Numbered from the stretch's first letter, positions 1-8,291 are shown. The stretch is DNA of 64,000 nucleotides from Arenibacter certesii DSM 19833 (GCF_000429545.1 NZ_KE386914.1:282977-346976); one strand, 5' to 3'. The notes: generated by a model not told the origin, from the sequence alone. Translations and numbers: made by a program.

Positions 1-207
1 GTAGTTGATATTTAGTATAGAAAGATACCAAATTTATTGAAGGTAGATGTGGGTAATGAAATATGAGTATTGAGATTGGGTCAGTGATCAGTAACCGGTG
101 AACAGTTAAATCAGTAGTGAGTCCAATCCACGGGCCGGCCAGAGAACACGAATATTAGCTAACATAAGTTTGGGTGATTTTATTGTGGTATACTGTTTAA
201 GAGGCGA

Positions 208-395
208 AGCAAAACTTCCTTATCCGCAGAATAATGGACCAAAGCTTCGAGAGCAGGAGCGGAGGAACGTAGCGACGCGGAGTTTGGCCCATGGTTTTTC
301 GACCTCGTTGTCGAAAAAATTCATCGGAGATGGCGCCTTTTTCTTTGTTTCGTTTCTTTTGGGCGAGCAAAAGAAACCGACGAAGGAGGTTCATG
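208..395. repeat. Hairpin-bearing GC-richer element
   Basis: Two perfect hairpins lie 33 bases apart. The first is at 295-318, with a 9-bp stem (TTTTTCGAC / GTCGAAAAA) and 6-base loop. The second is at 352-377, with a 10-bp stem (GTTTCTTTTG / CAAAAGAAAC) and 6-base loop. The GC content is higher than in the surrounding DNA. This looks like a dispersed non-coding repeat or remnant element. Its family is not identified, and its outer limits are approximate. Confidence 0.5.
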
Positions 396-597
396 AATAC
401 CTTTAAAAAGGAAATAGAAAGCAATGAACTAAATGAAAGCAAGTAGGTTAGAGAAATTGATAAAAAGCACTTATGATTCAATTACAAAACTAACAACATA
501 ATGCATACCCAATATATGCTTAGATATTACCCTAAAAAACTGAAATATGAAATAATAAACACTTCAAAACCAATTCTTTATAGGTTTTATTACATGA

Positions 598-720
598 TAG
601 ATTGGGTCAGTAGTCTGTTCAATTAACAATAACCAATTAGCAATAACCAGTGTTCAGGAATTAGTAAACAGACGTCTGTCAAGCTCTATAAACAATAACC
701 AATTAGCAATAAACAATTGG
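598..720. repeat. Period-7 word repeats (CAATAAC/CAGTRA type)
   Basis: Degenerate 7-base words follow one another, of the kinds CAATAAC, CAATTAG and CAGTGTT, interrupted by unrelated bases. The same word families recur at about 80-125, 808-901, 1070-1100, 7855-7965, 8100-8200 and 9741-9961. They were not noticed in spacers after 10.5 kb. Confidence 0.6.
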
Positions 721-798
721 GTAGGCCCTTTATAAATCAAGGGATGAGTAAAACCTACAAAGCGCTTAGTCAGTTCGAATGAACGATAGTGAAGAGAA
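700..798. repeat. 99-bp direct repeat, copy A
   Basis: Positions 700-798 match 881-979 over their full 99 bases with about two mismatches (ccctttataaatc versus ccatttatgaatc). The copy starts in a period-7 block (CAATTAGCAATAAACAATTGG) and ends inside the left arm of the REP-like element (GAAGAGAA). In this copy the rest of the inverted repeat is missing. Confidence 0.85.
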
Positions 799-880
799 CT
801 ACGGGAACAGTGGTCAGTAATCGGTGAACAGTAAAATCAGTAGTGAGTAGTGATCAGTAAAAAGTAATCAGTAGTCTGTT

Positions 881-979
881 CAATTAGCAATAAACAATTG
901 GGTAGGCCATTTATGAATCAAGGGATGAGTAAAACCTACAAAGCGCTTAGTCAGTTCGAATGAACGATAGTGAAGAGAA
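881..979. repeat. 99-bp direct repeat, copy B
   Basis: This is the second copy of the 99-bp repeat, 181 bp from copy A start to start. Unlike copy A it runs on into a complete REP-like inverted repeat. A third, diverged and partial copy is visible at about 1079-1153 (same opening words, then ATCTACAAAGCG and TTTAGTCA). Confidence 0.85.
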
Positions 980-1059
980 ATCGCACAAGTAGCTAACTCC
1001 ATTACCCTAGCATATGTGATTTCTCAATCGTTGCGAAGAGCAACTCATTTCGAAATGAC
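950..1059. repeat. REP-like imperfect inverted repeat
   Basis: The left arm at 950-986 begins GTCAGTTCGAA and ends GAGAAATCGCAC. The right arm at 1016-1059 begins GTGATTTCTC and ends TTTCGAAATGAC. The reverse complement of the right arm matches the left arm at both ends, with an interior insertion. The shape, two complementary arms around about 30 unpaired bases, is that of a non-autonomous palindromic intergenic repeat. Copy A of the 99-bp duplication carries only its left end. Confidence 0.65.
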
Positions 1060-1190
1060 ATTTACATCTAACCTTAACCAATTAGCAATAAACAAAATGT
1101 AAGCCCCTTATTAATTAGGAGAGGATTAAAGAATCTACAAAGCGGGTTTAGTCAAAAAATAAAAGCCAACTATTTGCCTAATACCACCAA

Positions 1191-1297
1191 TCCTCCGCTA
1201 GCGCGAGCATTTTGTTCGTGCCAGCATGAGGAGGCAGATATACTTTAAGTGGGATACGAACGTAAGGCTTGCCCGACAGCAAAGGCGGGCATGCACC
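1191..1297. repeat. Dispersed element copy 1
   Basis: The blocks CTAGCGCGAGCAT, ATGAGG, AGATATA and GGGATACGA, and the closing GGCAAAGGCGGGC type sequence, occur in the same order at 4908-5035. This copy sits just beyond the 3' end of the TonB receptor gene. It includes a small hairpin around GCGAGCATTTTGTTCGTGC. The frames that run through both copies give similar nonsense peptides because the DNA is repeated. Confidence 0.7.
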
Positions 1298-1325
1298 AGC
1301 TAGGGAATCAAATTCTGGTCCGTCT

Positions 1326-3209
1326 TTAACCCTGTCCCCATTGATAGGTAACACCCAATCCAAACCAACGTGTGGGCATAGGTACGGCACCCGCTTCTTT
1401 GTAAGTGGCATTGAATAGGTTGGTTATCTCGGTGTATAAAAGGAAGTTTTGAACTTTGTAATTTAGGCGAACATCGGCAACGTTATAGGCATTGGCAAGT
1501 TCGCGCTGTAACCACCTGTTTTTAATATGAAATGAAAAGTCGTTGATACGATAATGAACACCTGCCACTAACTGATGTTTCAAAGACTCTAATATATATT
1601 TCGATTGAATTTCCGTTGAAGTCTCCATGGAAGGGCGCAAATAATTATAGCTCACCTGATATCCAAAAGATTGCTTCCCAGCCAATTCAAAGTCCTGCTG
1701 TACTCTTCCGTAAACGCCCTGCATGGTATTTTTCCCCAAATTAATTGGAGAATAAGGTGTTGAGGCATCTTCTCTTACCCAATCGATAAATTCAGAAATT
1801 TGGCGATAAAAATAACCGGTTTTCAACTGCAGGTTTCCATTTTGGTACTGAATATTCCCCTCATAGTTCCATGCGTTTTCAGGTTGAAGCAAGGCATTTC
1901 CAATATTCCCAGGTCGCTGATCAAGGTATAAGTCCGTGAACGAAGGGATGCGTTGCCCAGAACCCATACTCGCAGCTATTTTCCAGTGGTGATTGATAAG
2001 GTATGCCAAATCTAACCCTGGATACAGCTGATGGCCAAAATCCGTGTTATAGTTGCCATATAGACCGATAGTTCCTCTTAGTTTTTCACTTAGAAAGCTT
2101 TTTAATTCTGCATATACACCGTGATTATCGCGCTCATGTTCACCAATATTTGAACTGTTAATTTTTTCTAATCGGGACTCCCAACCAAAACCAAAAGTTC
2201 CTATTCCTGTTTTAAGGCTACTATTCAATTCAAGCATCAGCGCGTTGGTATAGTGTATAGACCGCCCTCTACTTAAATCATCTTTAAAATATCGGTAGTC
2301 ATCTTCCCCATAGCGATCACTAATTCTAGGAGAAAGTGTAAAATCACCCCAAGTATGCTTAGAGGACAGACTAAAAACAGATGATTTTACATGTTCTTCC
2401 GAATTAATATCACCCGGAGCAGCATAAAACCCGTTGGCACCAAACTGGCTTTGAGCGTAGCCTGCCATTGCCTGAATGCTGTTATTTGCATTAAAATCAT
2501 AATTTCCGCTATAAAAAAGACGCGTATTTTTTGATGCCGAATTGTAGCGCTGTCCGTTAGAGTTGCTTTGGGTCAATGAAAAAAGTTGACTCTGGTTATC
2601 AGATCCGTAAACTCCTGTAACCTCCGCTGCTCCGCCTCCGTAAATTCCTGCACCGTCACCTTCCTCCTTGCCTTTAAATGAACTTCCAGCCCTTATATCT
2701 GCAATTACAGTTGAGCGTTTGCTCTTTTTGGTAACAATATTAATAGCTCCAGTAAGGGCATTGATTCCATAAACCCGAGCTGCAGCACCTCTTATGACTT
2801 CAATATGATCTATGGCGCTTAAAGAAACAGGAATATTCATCATATTATGGGCAGTTTGGGAGTCTAACATTTTTACCCCGTTAATCAGCACCAAAGTTTG
2901 CTCCGAAGTTCCACCATCAATAGAAATATCGCTCTGTGTCCCAAACGGACCACGCTGCCGAATGTCCACACCACTTATAAAAGATAAAACCTCGTTGAGC
3001 GATTTCGCAGGAAGCGCCTGAATTTGCTTTTGGGTAATGACCTGAATATCCCGTGTGGACTCACTAAAAGGAGTTTGCAATCGGTTTCCCTGAATAATAA
3101 CTTCATCCAATTCGTTAATTTCCAGGTCTGGATCGGTAAGGGTATTTTTTTGTTGCGAGAAGCTAGGTATGGCAGCTAATAGTATTAATGTCGCTAACAG
3201 TTTTTTCAT
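1326..3209 (-). CDS. TonB-dependent outer-membrane receptor (BtuB/siderophore type)
   Basis: This is an outer-membrane gated channel that imports a scarce ligand using TonB energy. The 627-residue product begins with a Sec signal (MKKLLATLILLAAIPSFSQ). A TonB-box-like stretch ELDEVIIQG lies near residue 33, the plug domain spans about 45-165 (with IEVIRGAAARVYG and LTGAINIVTKK), and the rest is a 22-strand type barrel. Length and absence of a carboxypeptidase-like N-terminal domain fit BtuB/siderophore receptors rather than SusC. The start is ATG. It is transcribed away from a MocR regulator only 84 bp away, which suggests that regulator controls it. The ligand cannot be named: no cobalamin riboswitch or cofactor-biosynthesis gene is adjacent. 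Vitamin B6 or an amino compound would fit a MocR partner, but that is inference. Confidence 0.88.
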   Translation of the reverse strand: MKKLLATLILLAAIPSFSQQKNTLTDPDLEINELDEVIIQGNRLQTPFSESTRDIQVITQKQIQALPAKSLNEVLSFISGVDIRQRGPFGTQSDISIDGGTSEQTLVLINGVKMLDSQTAHNMMNIPVSLSAIDHIEVIRGAAARVYGINALTGAINIVTKKSKRSTVIADIRAGSSFKGKEEGDGAGIYGGGAAEVTGVYGSDNQSQLFSLTQSNSNGQRYNSASKNTRLFYSGNYDFNANNSIQAMAGYAQSQFGANGFYAAPGDINSEEHVKSSVFSLSSKHTWGDFTLSPRISDRYGEDDYRYFKDDLSRGRSIHYTNALMLELNSSLKTGIGTFGFGWESRLEKINSSNIGEHERDNHGVYAELKSFLSEKLRGTIGLYGNYNTDFGHQLYPGLDLAYLINHHWKIAASMGSGQRIPSFTDLYLDQRPGNIGNALLQPENAWNYEGNIQYQNGNLQLKTGYFYRQISEFIDWVREDASTPYSPINLGKNTMQGVYGRVQQDFELAGKQSFGYQVSYNYLRPSMETSTEIQSKYILESLKHQLVAGVHYRINDFSFHIKNRWLQRELANAYNVADVRLNYKVQNFLLYTEITNLFNATYKEAGAVPMPTRWFGLGVTYQWGQG

Positions 3210-3226
3210 AAATTATTCTTTAACCG

Positions 3227-3305
3227 TAGTATTTAAAATTGATGGCAAAGGTTTGGATTAAAATAGTATTTTTGGTAGTCCGAAATGTAAATAATGAGTA
3301 GTCCG
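3227..3305. promoter_or_regulatory. Candidate MocR operator/promoter region
   Basis: The divergent spacer contains two direct repeats: TAGTATTT at 3227-3234 and 3264-3271, and GTAGTCCG at 3275-3282 and 3298-3305 (the latter overlapping the first codons of the regulator gene). TATTTTTG at 3267-3274 fits the Bacteroidota -7 pattern TAnnTTTG for rightward transcription. MocR/GabR-type regulators are known to bind direct repeats. Assigning these repeats to this protein is inference. Confidence 0.35.
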
Positions 3306-4769
3306 GTTATAGTCCCTTTTAATTCCTTCATAAAAATAGATCGTCGCAAAAAAGAGGCGATCTATATGCAAATTGTTTATCAGTTTATTAATGCCGTAAA
3401 AAGCAACCTATTGGAAGATGATGACCGACTTCCTGGCAGTAGGAAAATTTCCGAAGAGCTTCAAGTACACAGAAAGACAATTGTAGCCGCTTTGTCAGAA
3501 CTACAAGAACAAGGGTGGATAGAAACGCTACCAAACATTGGTTCTATCGTTAGAAACCCTGAGCTTTCCCCCACTCAAACCAAAAAAACCAAAGCTTTTC
3601 AGCATCCTCCAGAAAAGGCTGCCTTTCATTTCAAGAAGGATTTTATATTGGATACCCCGATAGAAAAAAAACAAGAAAAATTATATTTCACTGATGGCAC
3701 GCCAGATTATCGCATTATTAAATCGGAGGAACTAGTTCGTTTTTACACTTCGGTAATTCGAAGAAAAAAACAATCAGGTCCCTTCTTAAATACCATAGAT
3801 GACAGTCTGTTATTTAGGGACCAACTCAGTTATTATCTAAATTTAACCCGTGGCTTTCATTTGTCTAGAGATTTTCTGCTACCGGTAGCCGGATCGGAGC
3901 AGGTTCATTCCATTTTATCGCGTTTACTGATCAAAACAGGCGATATTGTTTTGGTGGAAGAGCTCAGTTACTTTTTACCCAATATGATTTATAGTCAAGC
4001 GGGGGCCAAAATGAAAACAATTCCGGTGGATGCGGACGGAATGAACATTGATTATATTCAAAACCATTATAAACCCGGCGAGATACGATTGGTTTATATC
4101 AACAGCTCATGCCAATATCCCACCTCCGTTCGTCTTTCCAAAAGGCGGAAAAAGCAATTGCTAGATTTGGCAGAAGCATACAATTTCATTGTAATTGAAG
4201 ATGATAGGGATTTTGAATTTTCTATGATAAAAAACAAAAAAGAATCGCTGTTTAGAATAAACGGCAGCAATCGCATCATTTATGTTGGCACTTTCGGACG
4301 GTTTTTAAATCCCGGTTTTCAAATGAATTTTTTAATAGCTCCTAAAGACCTTTTGCAGGAAGCAGCAAAATACCTAAATATCTTTGGTAAACCAGATACA
4401 ATGATGGAAAAAGCATTAAGAGAGCTCATTCACCAAGGAGACATTCATCGATACCAAAGAAAATCCAAAAAAGTAATCGCTGAGCGGAAAGAAATGTTTG
4501 CCCAACTACTCAACACGCATTTTAAGAACAACATTCTATTTACTATACCGCAAGCTGGTTTAGCTTTTTGGATTCGATTTAACACCTCATTTTCTTTGAC
4601 GCAATTGCAAAAAAAAGCAGGAGAAAAAGGACTCTTTATTCCGAGTATTTGCCTCTATCAAAATCGATCGATAACCGCTCTAAGACTGGGATTTGCACAT
4701 TTTAATCAGCAGGAAATGGAAGAAGCCGTGAAAGTCCTAGGTGAGGCTTATTGGGAAGTGGTTAAGTAG
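3294..4769 (+). CDS. MocR-type regulator (GntR helix-turn-helix plus aminotransferase fold)
   Basis: The 491-residue product is a transcription regulator with an N-terminal GntR winged helix (about 15-80; SRKISEELQVHRKTI) and a large class I aminotransferase-like domain (about 125-490). Family members such as PdxR, GabR and TauR bind PLP through a lysine in a GTFSK-type motif. Here the corresponding motif reads VGTFGRFLNPG, so the Schiff-base lysine is Arg336. Other fold landmarks remain: IEDDRDFEF near residue 300 and ALRLGF near the C-terminus. It therefore probably cannot hold PLP as an internal aldimine and may sense its ligand differently. The divergent TonB receptor is the likely target. 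The family is clear; the effector is unknown. Confidence 0.88.
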   Translation: MSSPVIVPFNSFIKIDRRKKEAIYMQIVYQFINAVKSNLLEDDDRLPGSRKISEELQVHRKTIVAALSELQEQGWIETLPNIGSIVRNPELSPTQTKKTKAFQHPPEKAAFHFKKDFILDTPIEKKQEKLYFTDGTPDYRIIKSEELVRFYTSVIRRKKQSGPFLNTIDDSLLFRDQLSYYLNLTRGFHLSRDFLLPVAGSEQVHSILSRLLIKTGDIVLVEELSYFLPNMIYSQAGAKMKTIPVDADGMNIDYIQNHYKPGEIRLVYINSSCQYPTSVRLSKRRKKQLLDLAEAYNFIVIEDDRDFEFSMIKNKKESLFRINGSNRIIYVGTFGRFLNPGFQMNFLIAPKDLLQEAAKYLNIFGKPDTMMEKALRELIHQGDIHRYQRKSKKVIAERKEMFAQLLNTHFKNNILFTIPQAGLAFWIRFNTSFSLTQLQKKAGEKGLFIPSICLYQNRSITALRLGFAHFNQQEMEEAVKVLGEAYWEVVK

Positions 4770-5183
4770 CTATTATCCGATGTTTAGAAATAATATTGCT
4801 GATTTTTTGAGTTTGAATTCCGCTTAGCCAAAACCTAAGGTTCGAGGCTTCATATCATTAATCCTTAGACTTCCTGTCTAGGCCTATTATAAATTACATG
4901 GATGGACTCCTCCACTAGCGCGAGCATCTTGCTCGTGGCAGAATGAGGTAGTAGATATAATTTACTTGGGATACGAGTGTGCCGCCCGTATGCCGACAAA
5001 GACAGGCCTGCCCGACGGCAAAGGCGGGCTCGCACACTGAGGTTAAAAAAAATCTCAATTCTCACATCTCAATACGCACTACTATTATATCATTTGTTTT
5101 GGTTAAATTAGACATCTCAAAACCGCATTAAATTTACAAGAACTGTTTAACAATAACCAACCTAGTAACACCAAATAAAAAAC
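4770..5183. other. Spacer with dispersed element copy 2
   Basis: No gene was found. The spacer carries the second copy of the dispersed element (4908-5035) and a short piece of the word repeats near 5140-5165 (AACAATAACCAA) before the next start codon. No clear terminator for the regulator gene was recognised. Confidence 0.6.
4908..5035. repeat. Dispersed element copy 2
   Basis: This is the same ordered blocks as at 1191-1297 (CTAGCGCGAGCATCTTGCTCGTG, ATGAGGTAG, AGATATA, GGGATACGA, GGCAAAGGCGGGC) in the same orientation. Here CGAGCA-TCT-TGCTCG forms a clean hairpin, and the copy has an extra GC-rich insertion (GCCGCCCGTATGCCGAC). The two copies bracket the TonB/MocR gene pair. Confidence 0.7.
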
Positions 5184-6191
5184 ATGAAATACATAGTATG
5201 TGAAGAACCCGGTAACTTTCAATTAAAAGAAAAAGAGCCTCCAATAAGAAAGCCTGGGGACGCTCTTTTAAAAATCAACAGCGTAGGGATTTGTGGGACC
5301 GATCTACATGCCTATAGCGGAAATCAGCCTTTTTTTACCTATCCTAGAATATTAGGGCATGAACTGGCGGCTCAGGTACTTGAAATAGAAAACAACAGTA
5401 AGGGCATACAGGTTGGCGACAAAGTGGTGGTGATGCCTTATTTAAGTTGTGGCCATTGTATTGCCTGTAAAAACGGGAAAACCAACTGCTGTACCCAAAT
5501 TCAGGTTCTGGGGATTCATACTGATGGAGGAATGCAAGAGCAAATCACTGTTCCTATATCCATTTTACTGCCCGCCAATAATTTAACCGACAATCAGATG
5601 GCTATTGTAGAACCATTGGCCATTGGTTCCCATGCCATTAAGAGGGCTCAACTAACTAAAGGTGAAACCATTGTGGTAGTAGGATGTGGTCCCATAGGAA
5701 TCGGGATTATGAAATTGGCACAGCTGGAAGGTGCAAAAGTAATTGCAGTGGATATGAATGAGGACCGACTCCAATATGCAAAGGAAAAAATAGGAGTCGA
5801 TTTTATTGTGAATGCCAATAATGACGCAATAAATCAGATTTCTGAATTTACAAATGGTGACCTGGCTACCGTAGTCTTTGATGCTACTGGTCACAAAGGA
5901 GCCTTGGAATTAGGCCCCTCTTATATGGCACATGGCGGACGCTATGTTTTAGTGGGACTCTCCAAAGGGGAACTCACCTTTAAACATCCTGAAATTCACG
6001 CTAAAGAAACTACCTTACTATGTAGTAGGAATGCCACGGTGGCCGACTTTGAATACGTTATTTCCATGATCGATCAGTTCCCTACTGAATCCTTCATTAC
6101 CCATAGCGTACACTTTACAGAGATGAAAGAACACTTTAATAATTGGCTAGATCCTGCTGCTGGAGTTATAAAAGCGACAATCGAATTTTGA
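5184..6191 (+). CDS. Zinc-dependent sugar-acid dehydrogenase, candidate L-galactonate 5-dehydrogenase
   Basis: The 335-residue product is a medium-chain NAD(P)-dependent alcohol dehydrogenase. Catalytic zinc ligands are visible at Cys37 (GICGTD), His59 and Glu60 (GHE). The structural zinc cysteines are at 89, 92, 95 and 102/103 (SCGHC..C....CC). The Rossmann motif VVGCGPIGIG is near 166-176. It lies 11 bp before uxaA, so it is in the same transcript as altronate dehydratase. Homologues in such operons (for example E. coli LgoD/YjjN) oxidise L-galactonate to D-tagaturonate, which the next two gene products would take to 2-keto-3-deoxygluconate. L-idonate, L-gulonate or another polyol are alternatives. 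The fold is certain; the substrate is inferred from context. Confidence 0.8.
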   Translation: MKYIVCEEPGNFQLKEKEPPIRKPGDALLKINSVGICGTDLHAYSGNQPFFTYPRILGHELAAQVLEIENNSKGIQVGDKVVVMPYLSCGHCIACKNGKTNCCTQIQVLGIHTDGGMQEQITVPISILLPANNLTDNQMAIVEPLAIGSHAIKRAQLTKGETIVVVGCGPIGIGIMKLAQLEGAKVIAVDMNEDRLQYAKEKIGVDFIVNANNDAINQISEFTNGDLATVVFDATGHKGALELGPSYMAHGGRYVLVGLSKGELTFKHPEIHAKETTLLCSRNATVADFEYVISMIDQFPTESFITHSVHFTEMKEHFNNWLDPAAGVIKATIEF

Positions 6192-6202
6192 AAATATCAT
6201 CT

Positions 6203-7855
6203 ATGTCCACAACCTTTCTACAAATACACCCTGAAGATAATATTCTTGTCGCGCTACAAGAGTTGCGTCAAGGTCACCCAATTACATTTAATGGCGATAC
6301 TTTTCCACTAACCGCCAAAATCTCTGCTAAACACAAATTTGCGCTAAAGGATTTTAAGCCGGAGGACCCTATTTTAATGTACGGGAACTTAATTGGAAAA
6401 GCGACCACGTTCATCGCCAAAGGGGAAACCATCACCATAGAAAATGTGGTGCATGCCTCTTCCGACTATAGCGTAGGAAAACAACAATCAGAATGGATAG
6501 CTCCTGATGTCTCCAAATGGAAAGACCGCACTTTTATCGGCTACCATCGCGCCGATGGCAGTGTAGGCACTGCCAACCACTGGTTAGTAATTCCCATGGT
6601 GTTTTGCGAGAACAGAAATGTAAATGTATTGCGTGACGCCTTATTGGATTCACTAGGCTATAGCACCTCAAAAGAGTATTTGGTAGATGCAGAAGTCCTA
6701 GTTTCCAAATATAAAGCTGGTGCCAGTAAAGAAGAACTAATGGCGGCAACTATCATTAAAACCCCAGAAGAAATTAAAGAGAACCGCACCTTCCCCAATG
6801 TAGATGGAATAAAATTTTTAACCCACGATGGAGGATGCGGCTGTGACCGGGGTGACTCGGATACTCTTTGTAATTTATTGGCTGGTTATATTACCAACCC
6901 CAACGTAGCTGGGGCAACCATTCTTAGTTTGGGATGCCAAAACGCACAGGTGAAAATTCTAACCGATGCCATTGCAAAACGAGATCCCAACTTTTCTAAA
7001 CCCCTACATATTCTAGAACAACAAAAAAGCAAAAGCGAACGCCACTTTATGGAAGATGCCGTAAAACAGACCTTTTTAGGTCTTATAGAAGCAAATAAAG
7101 TAAAGCGAGAGTCCGCACCCTTAAGTAAACTCACCTTAGGACTGGAATGTGGAGGTTCTGATGGATTTTCTGGTATCTCTGCTAACCCTGCCCTTGGTTA
7201 TACTTCCGATCTTTTGGTGGCCTTGGGTGGCGCCACGGTACTTGCTGAATTCCCCGAATTGAACGGGGTAGAACAAGAACTCATCAACCGATGTGAAACA
7301 GCAGAAAATGCGGAGAAATTCGCTACCCTTATGCGTGCCTATTCGGATAGGGCAATAGCCATTGGCTCGGGCTTCGAAAATAATCCGTCTCCCGGAAATA
7401 TTAAGGACGGACTCATCACAGACGCTATGAAATCGGCCGGAGCAGCCAAAAAAGGGGGCACTTCCTTGGTAAAAGATGTGTTGGAATATACAGAACCGGT
7501 CACTAAAAAAGGATTAAACCTTCTTTGCACCCCGGGGAACGATGTGGAAAGTACTACCGGACTAGCAGGCTCTGGTTGCAATATAATCGCCTTTACTACA
7601 GGATTGGGCACACCCACAGGGAATCCTGTGACGCCCACTATTAAAATCTCCAGTAATAACGCCTTAAGTGAACGCATGAAAGACATCATCGATTTTAATG
7701 CAGGTACCATTATTACTGGGGAAGATACTATAGCGTCTAAAGGAGAGGAATTATTGGAGTATATCATAGAAGTTGCCAGCGGTAGCATTGTCCCAGCCGC
7801 AGTGCGATTGGATCAGAACGATTTTATTCCTTGGAAAAGGGGGATTTCGTTGTAA
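6203..7855 (+). CDS. uxaA: Altronate dehydratase UxaA
   Basis: This enzyme dehydrates D-altronate to 2-keto-3-deoxygluconate in hexuronate catabolism; it is cytoplasmic and iron-dependent. The 550-residue product has the N-terminal SAF-like domain (about 1-100) and the large UxaA/GarD-type domain. Its hallmark cysteine motifs are GGCGCDRGDSDTLC, SLGCQN, LECGGSDGFSG, LCTPGNDVESTTGLAGSGC and TPTGNPVTPTIK. The ATG at 6203 was chosen because an earlier in-frame ATG at 6143 lies inside the upstream dehydrogenase gene and adds a non-conserved tail. It is co-transcribed with the zinc dehydrogenase. A 436-bp repeat-filled spacer separates it from uxaB. Confidence 0.93.
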   Translation: MSTTFLQIHPEDNILVALQELRQGHPITFNGDTFPLTAKISAKHKFALKDFKPEDPILMYGNLIGKATTFIAKGETITIENVVHASSDYSVGKQQSEWIAPDVSKWKDRTFIGYHRADGSVGTANHWLVIPMVFCENRNVNVLRDALLDSLGYSTSKEYLVDAEVLVSKYKAGASKEELMAATIIKTPEEIKENRTFPNVDGIKFLTHDGGCGCDRGDSDTLCNLLAGYITNPNVAGATILSLGCQNAQVKILTDAIAKRDPNFSKPLHILEQQKSKSERHFMEDAVKQTFLGLIEANKVKRESAPLSKLTLGLECGGSDGFSGISANPALGYTSDLLVALGGATVLAEFPELNGVEQELINRCETAENAEKFATLMRAYSDRAIAIGSGFENNPSPGNIKDGLITDAMKSAGAAKKGGTSLVKDVLEYTEPVTKKGLNLLCTPGNDVESTTGLAGSGCNIIAFTTGLGTPTGNPVTPTIKISSNNALSERMKDIIDFNAGTIITGEDTIASKGEELLEYIIEVASGSIVPAAVRLDQNDFIPWKRGISL

Positions 7856-8170
7856 ACAATTAACAGTGAACAATTAGCAATTAACAATTTAATAGATTTG
7901 AGTACAGTGAATTAGTATTGAGAATTGAGTAGTGCGTATTGAGACGGTTCGGTAATCAGTGAAAAGTGAACACTAGGTCCATAAATTTGATATCCTTGGT
8001 AAAAGAATGTGACCATGTGGAAAAACTAGGAAAAGGTCGGTGGCAGAGCGGAGCCGAAGCTACGCTTCAAAAGCATAACTTCTGAAATTCAGTGGCTTTA
8101 ATTAACTATTAACAATAAAATAGATATGAGTACTGAGTATTGAGAATTAGTATTGAGAATTGAGATGGGA

Positions 8171-8198
8171 TCAGTGATCAGTGAACAGTAAACAGTCT
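8171..8198. repeat. In-phase heptad run (WCAGTRA)
   Basis: Four consecutive 7-base units keep exact register: TCAGTGA, TCAGTGA, ACAGTAA and ACAGTCT. It is preceded by GAGTACT/GAGTATT/GAGAATT heptads from about 8126. This is the best example of the 7-bp periodicity of the region 1 spacers. Confidence 0.75.
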
Positions 8199-8208
8199 AG
8201 TTTAGATA

Positions 8209-8256
8209 TCACATCTCCAAATTGACTAATTTTCAAATCACCAAATCAACTCATTG
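8209..8256. repeat. 48-bp shared upstream segment, copy 1
   Basis: It begins TCACATCTCCAAATTG and ends with CAAATCACC followed by AAATCAACTCATTG, with 9 variable bases between. The same arrangement, 48 bp long, is found at 10354-10401. This copy lies 35 bp before the uxaB start codon. Confidence 0.75.
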
Positions 8257-8291
8257 GTACATTTACAAATTAATAAATCAACAAATTAACC

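Larger units (their letters stand above)
1..1325. other. Gene-free, repeat-rich spacer at left edge
   Basis: No convincing gene is present. Short open frames here lie inside repeats and have no recognisable protein features. The stretch holds a hairpin-bearing element (about 208-395), period-7 word repeats (about 80-125, 598-720, 808-901, 1070-1100), a 99-bp direct duplication, a REP-like inverted repeat and one copy of a dispersed element next to the 3' end of the TonB receptor gene. Each is listed separately. Confidence 0.7.
7856..8291. other. Repeat-filled spacer between uxaA and uxaB
   Basis: No gene was found. Period-7 words start right after the uxaA stop (AACAATTAACAGTGAACAATTAGC) and continue in two blocks (7855-7965 and 8100-8200). 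The clearest run, at 8171-8198, reads TCAGTGA TCAGTGA ACAGTAA ACAGTCT in phase. A 48-bp segment at 8209-8256 is repeated at 10354-10401. A small GAAGC-TAC-GCTTC hairpin lies at 8056-8068. No promoter could be assigned. Confidence 0.6.

Noticed and set aside
170-481. Two overlapping open frames on opposite strands (78 and 94 codons)
   Set aside because: Both lie in the hairpin-bearing element, have no domain or signal features, and follow its base composition rather than codon bias.
3210-3293. Cobalamin riboswitch before the BtuB-like receptor
   Set aside because: The spacer is only 84 bp and shows none of the conserved riboswitch boxes.
1178-5065. Similar short peptides with a KMLAL motif read from the minus strand at 1178-1411 and 4865-5065
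   Set aside because: The likeness comes from the two copies of the dispersed DNA element. Upstream parts differ and one copy overlaps the receptor gene.
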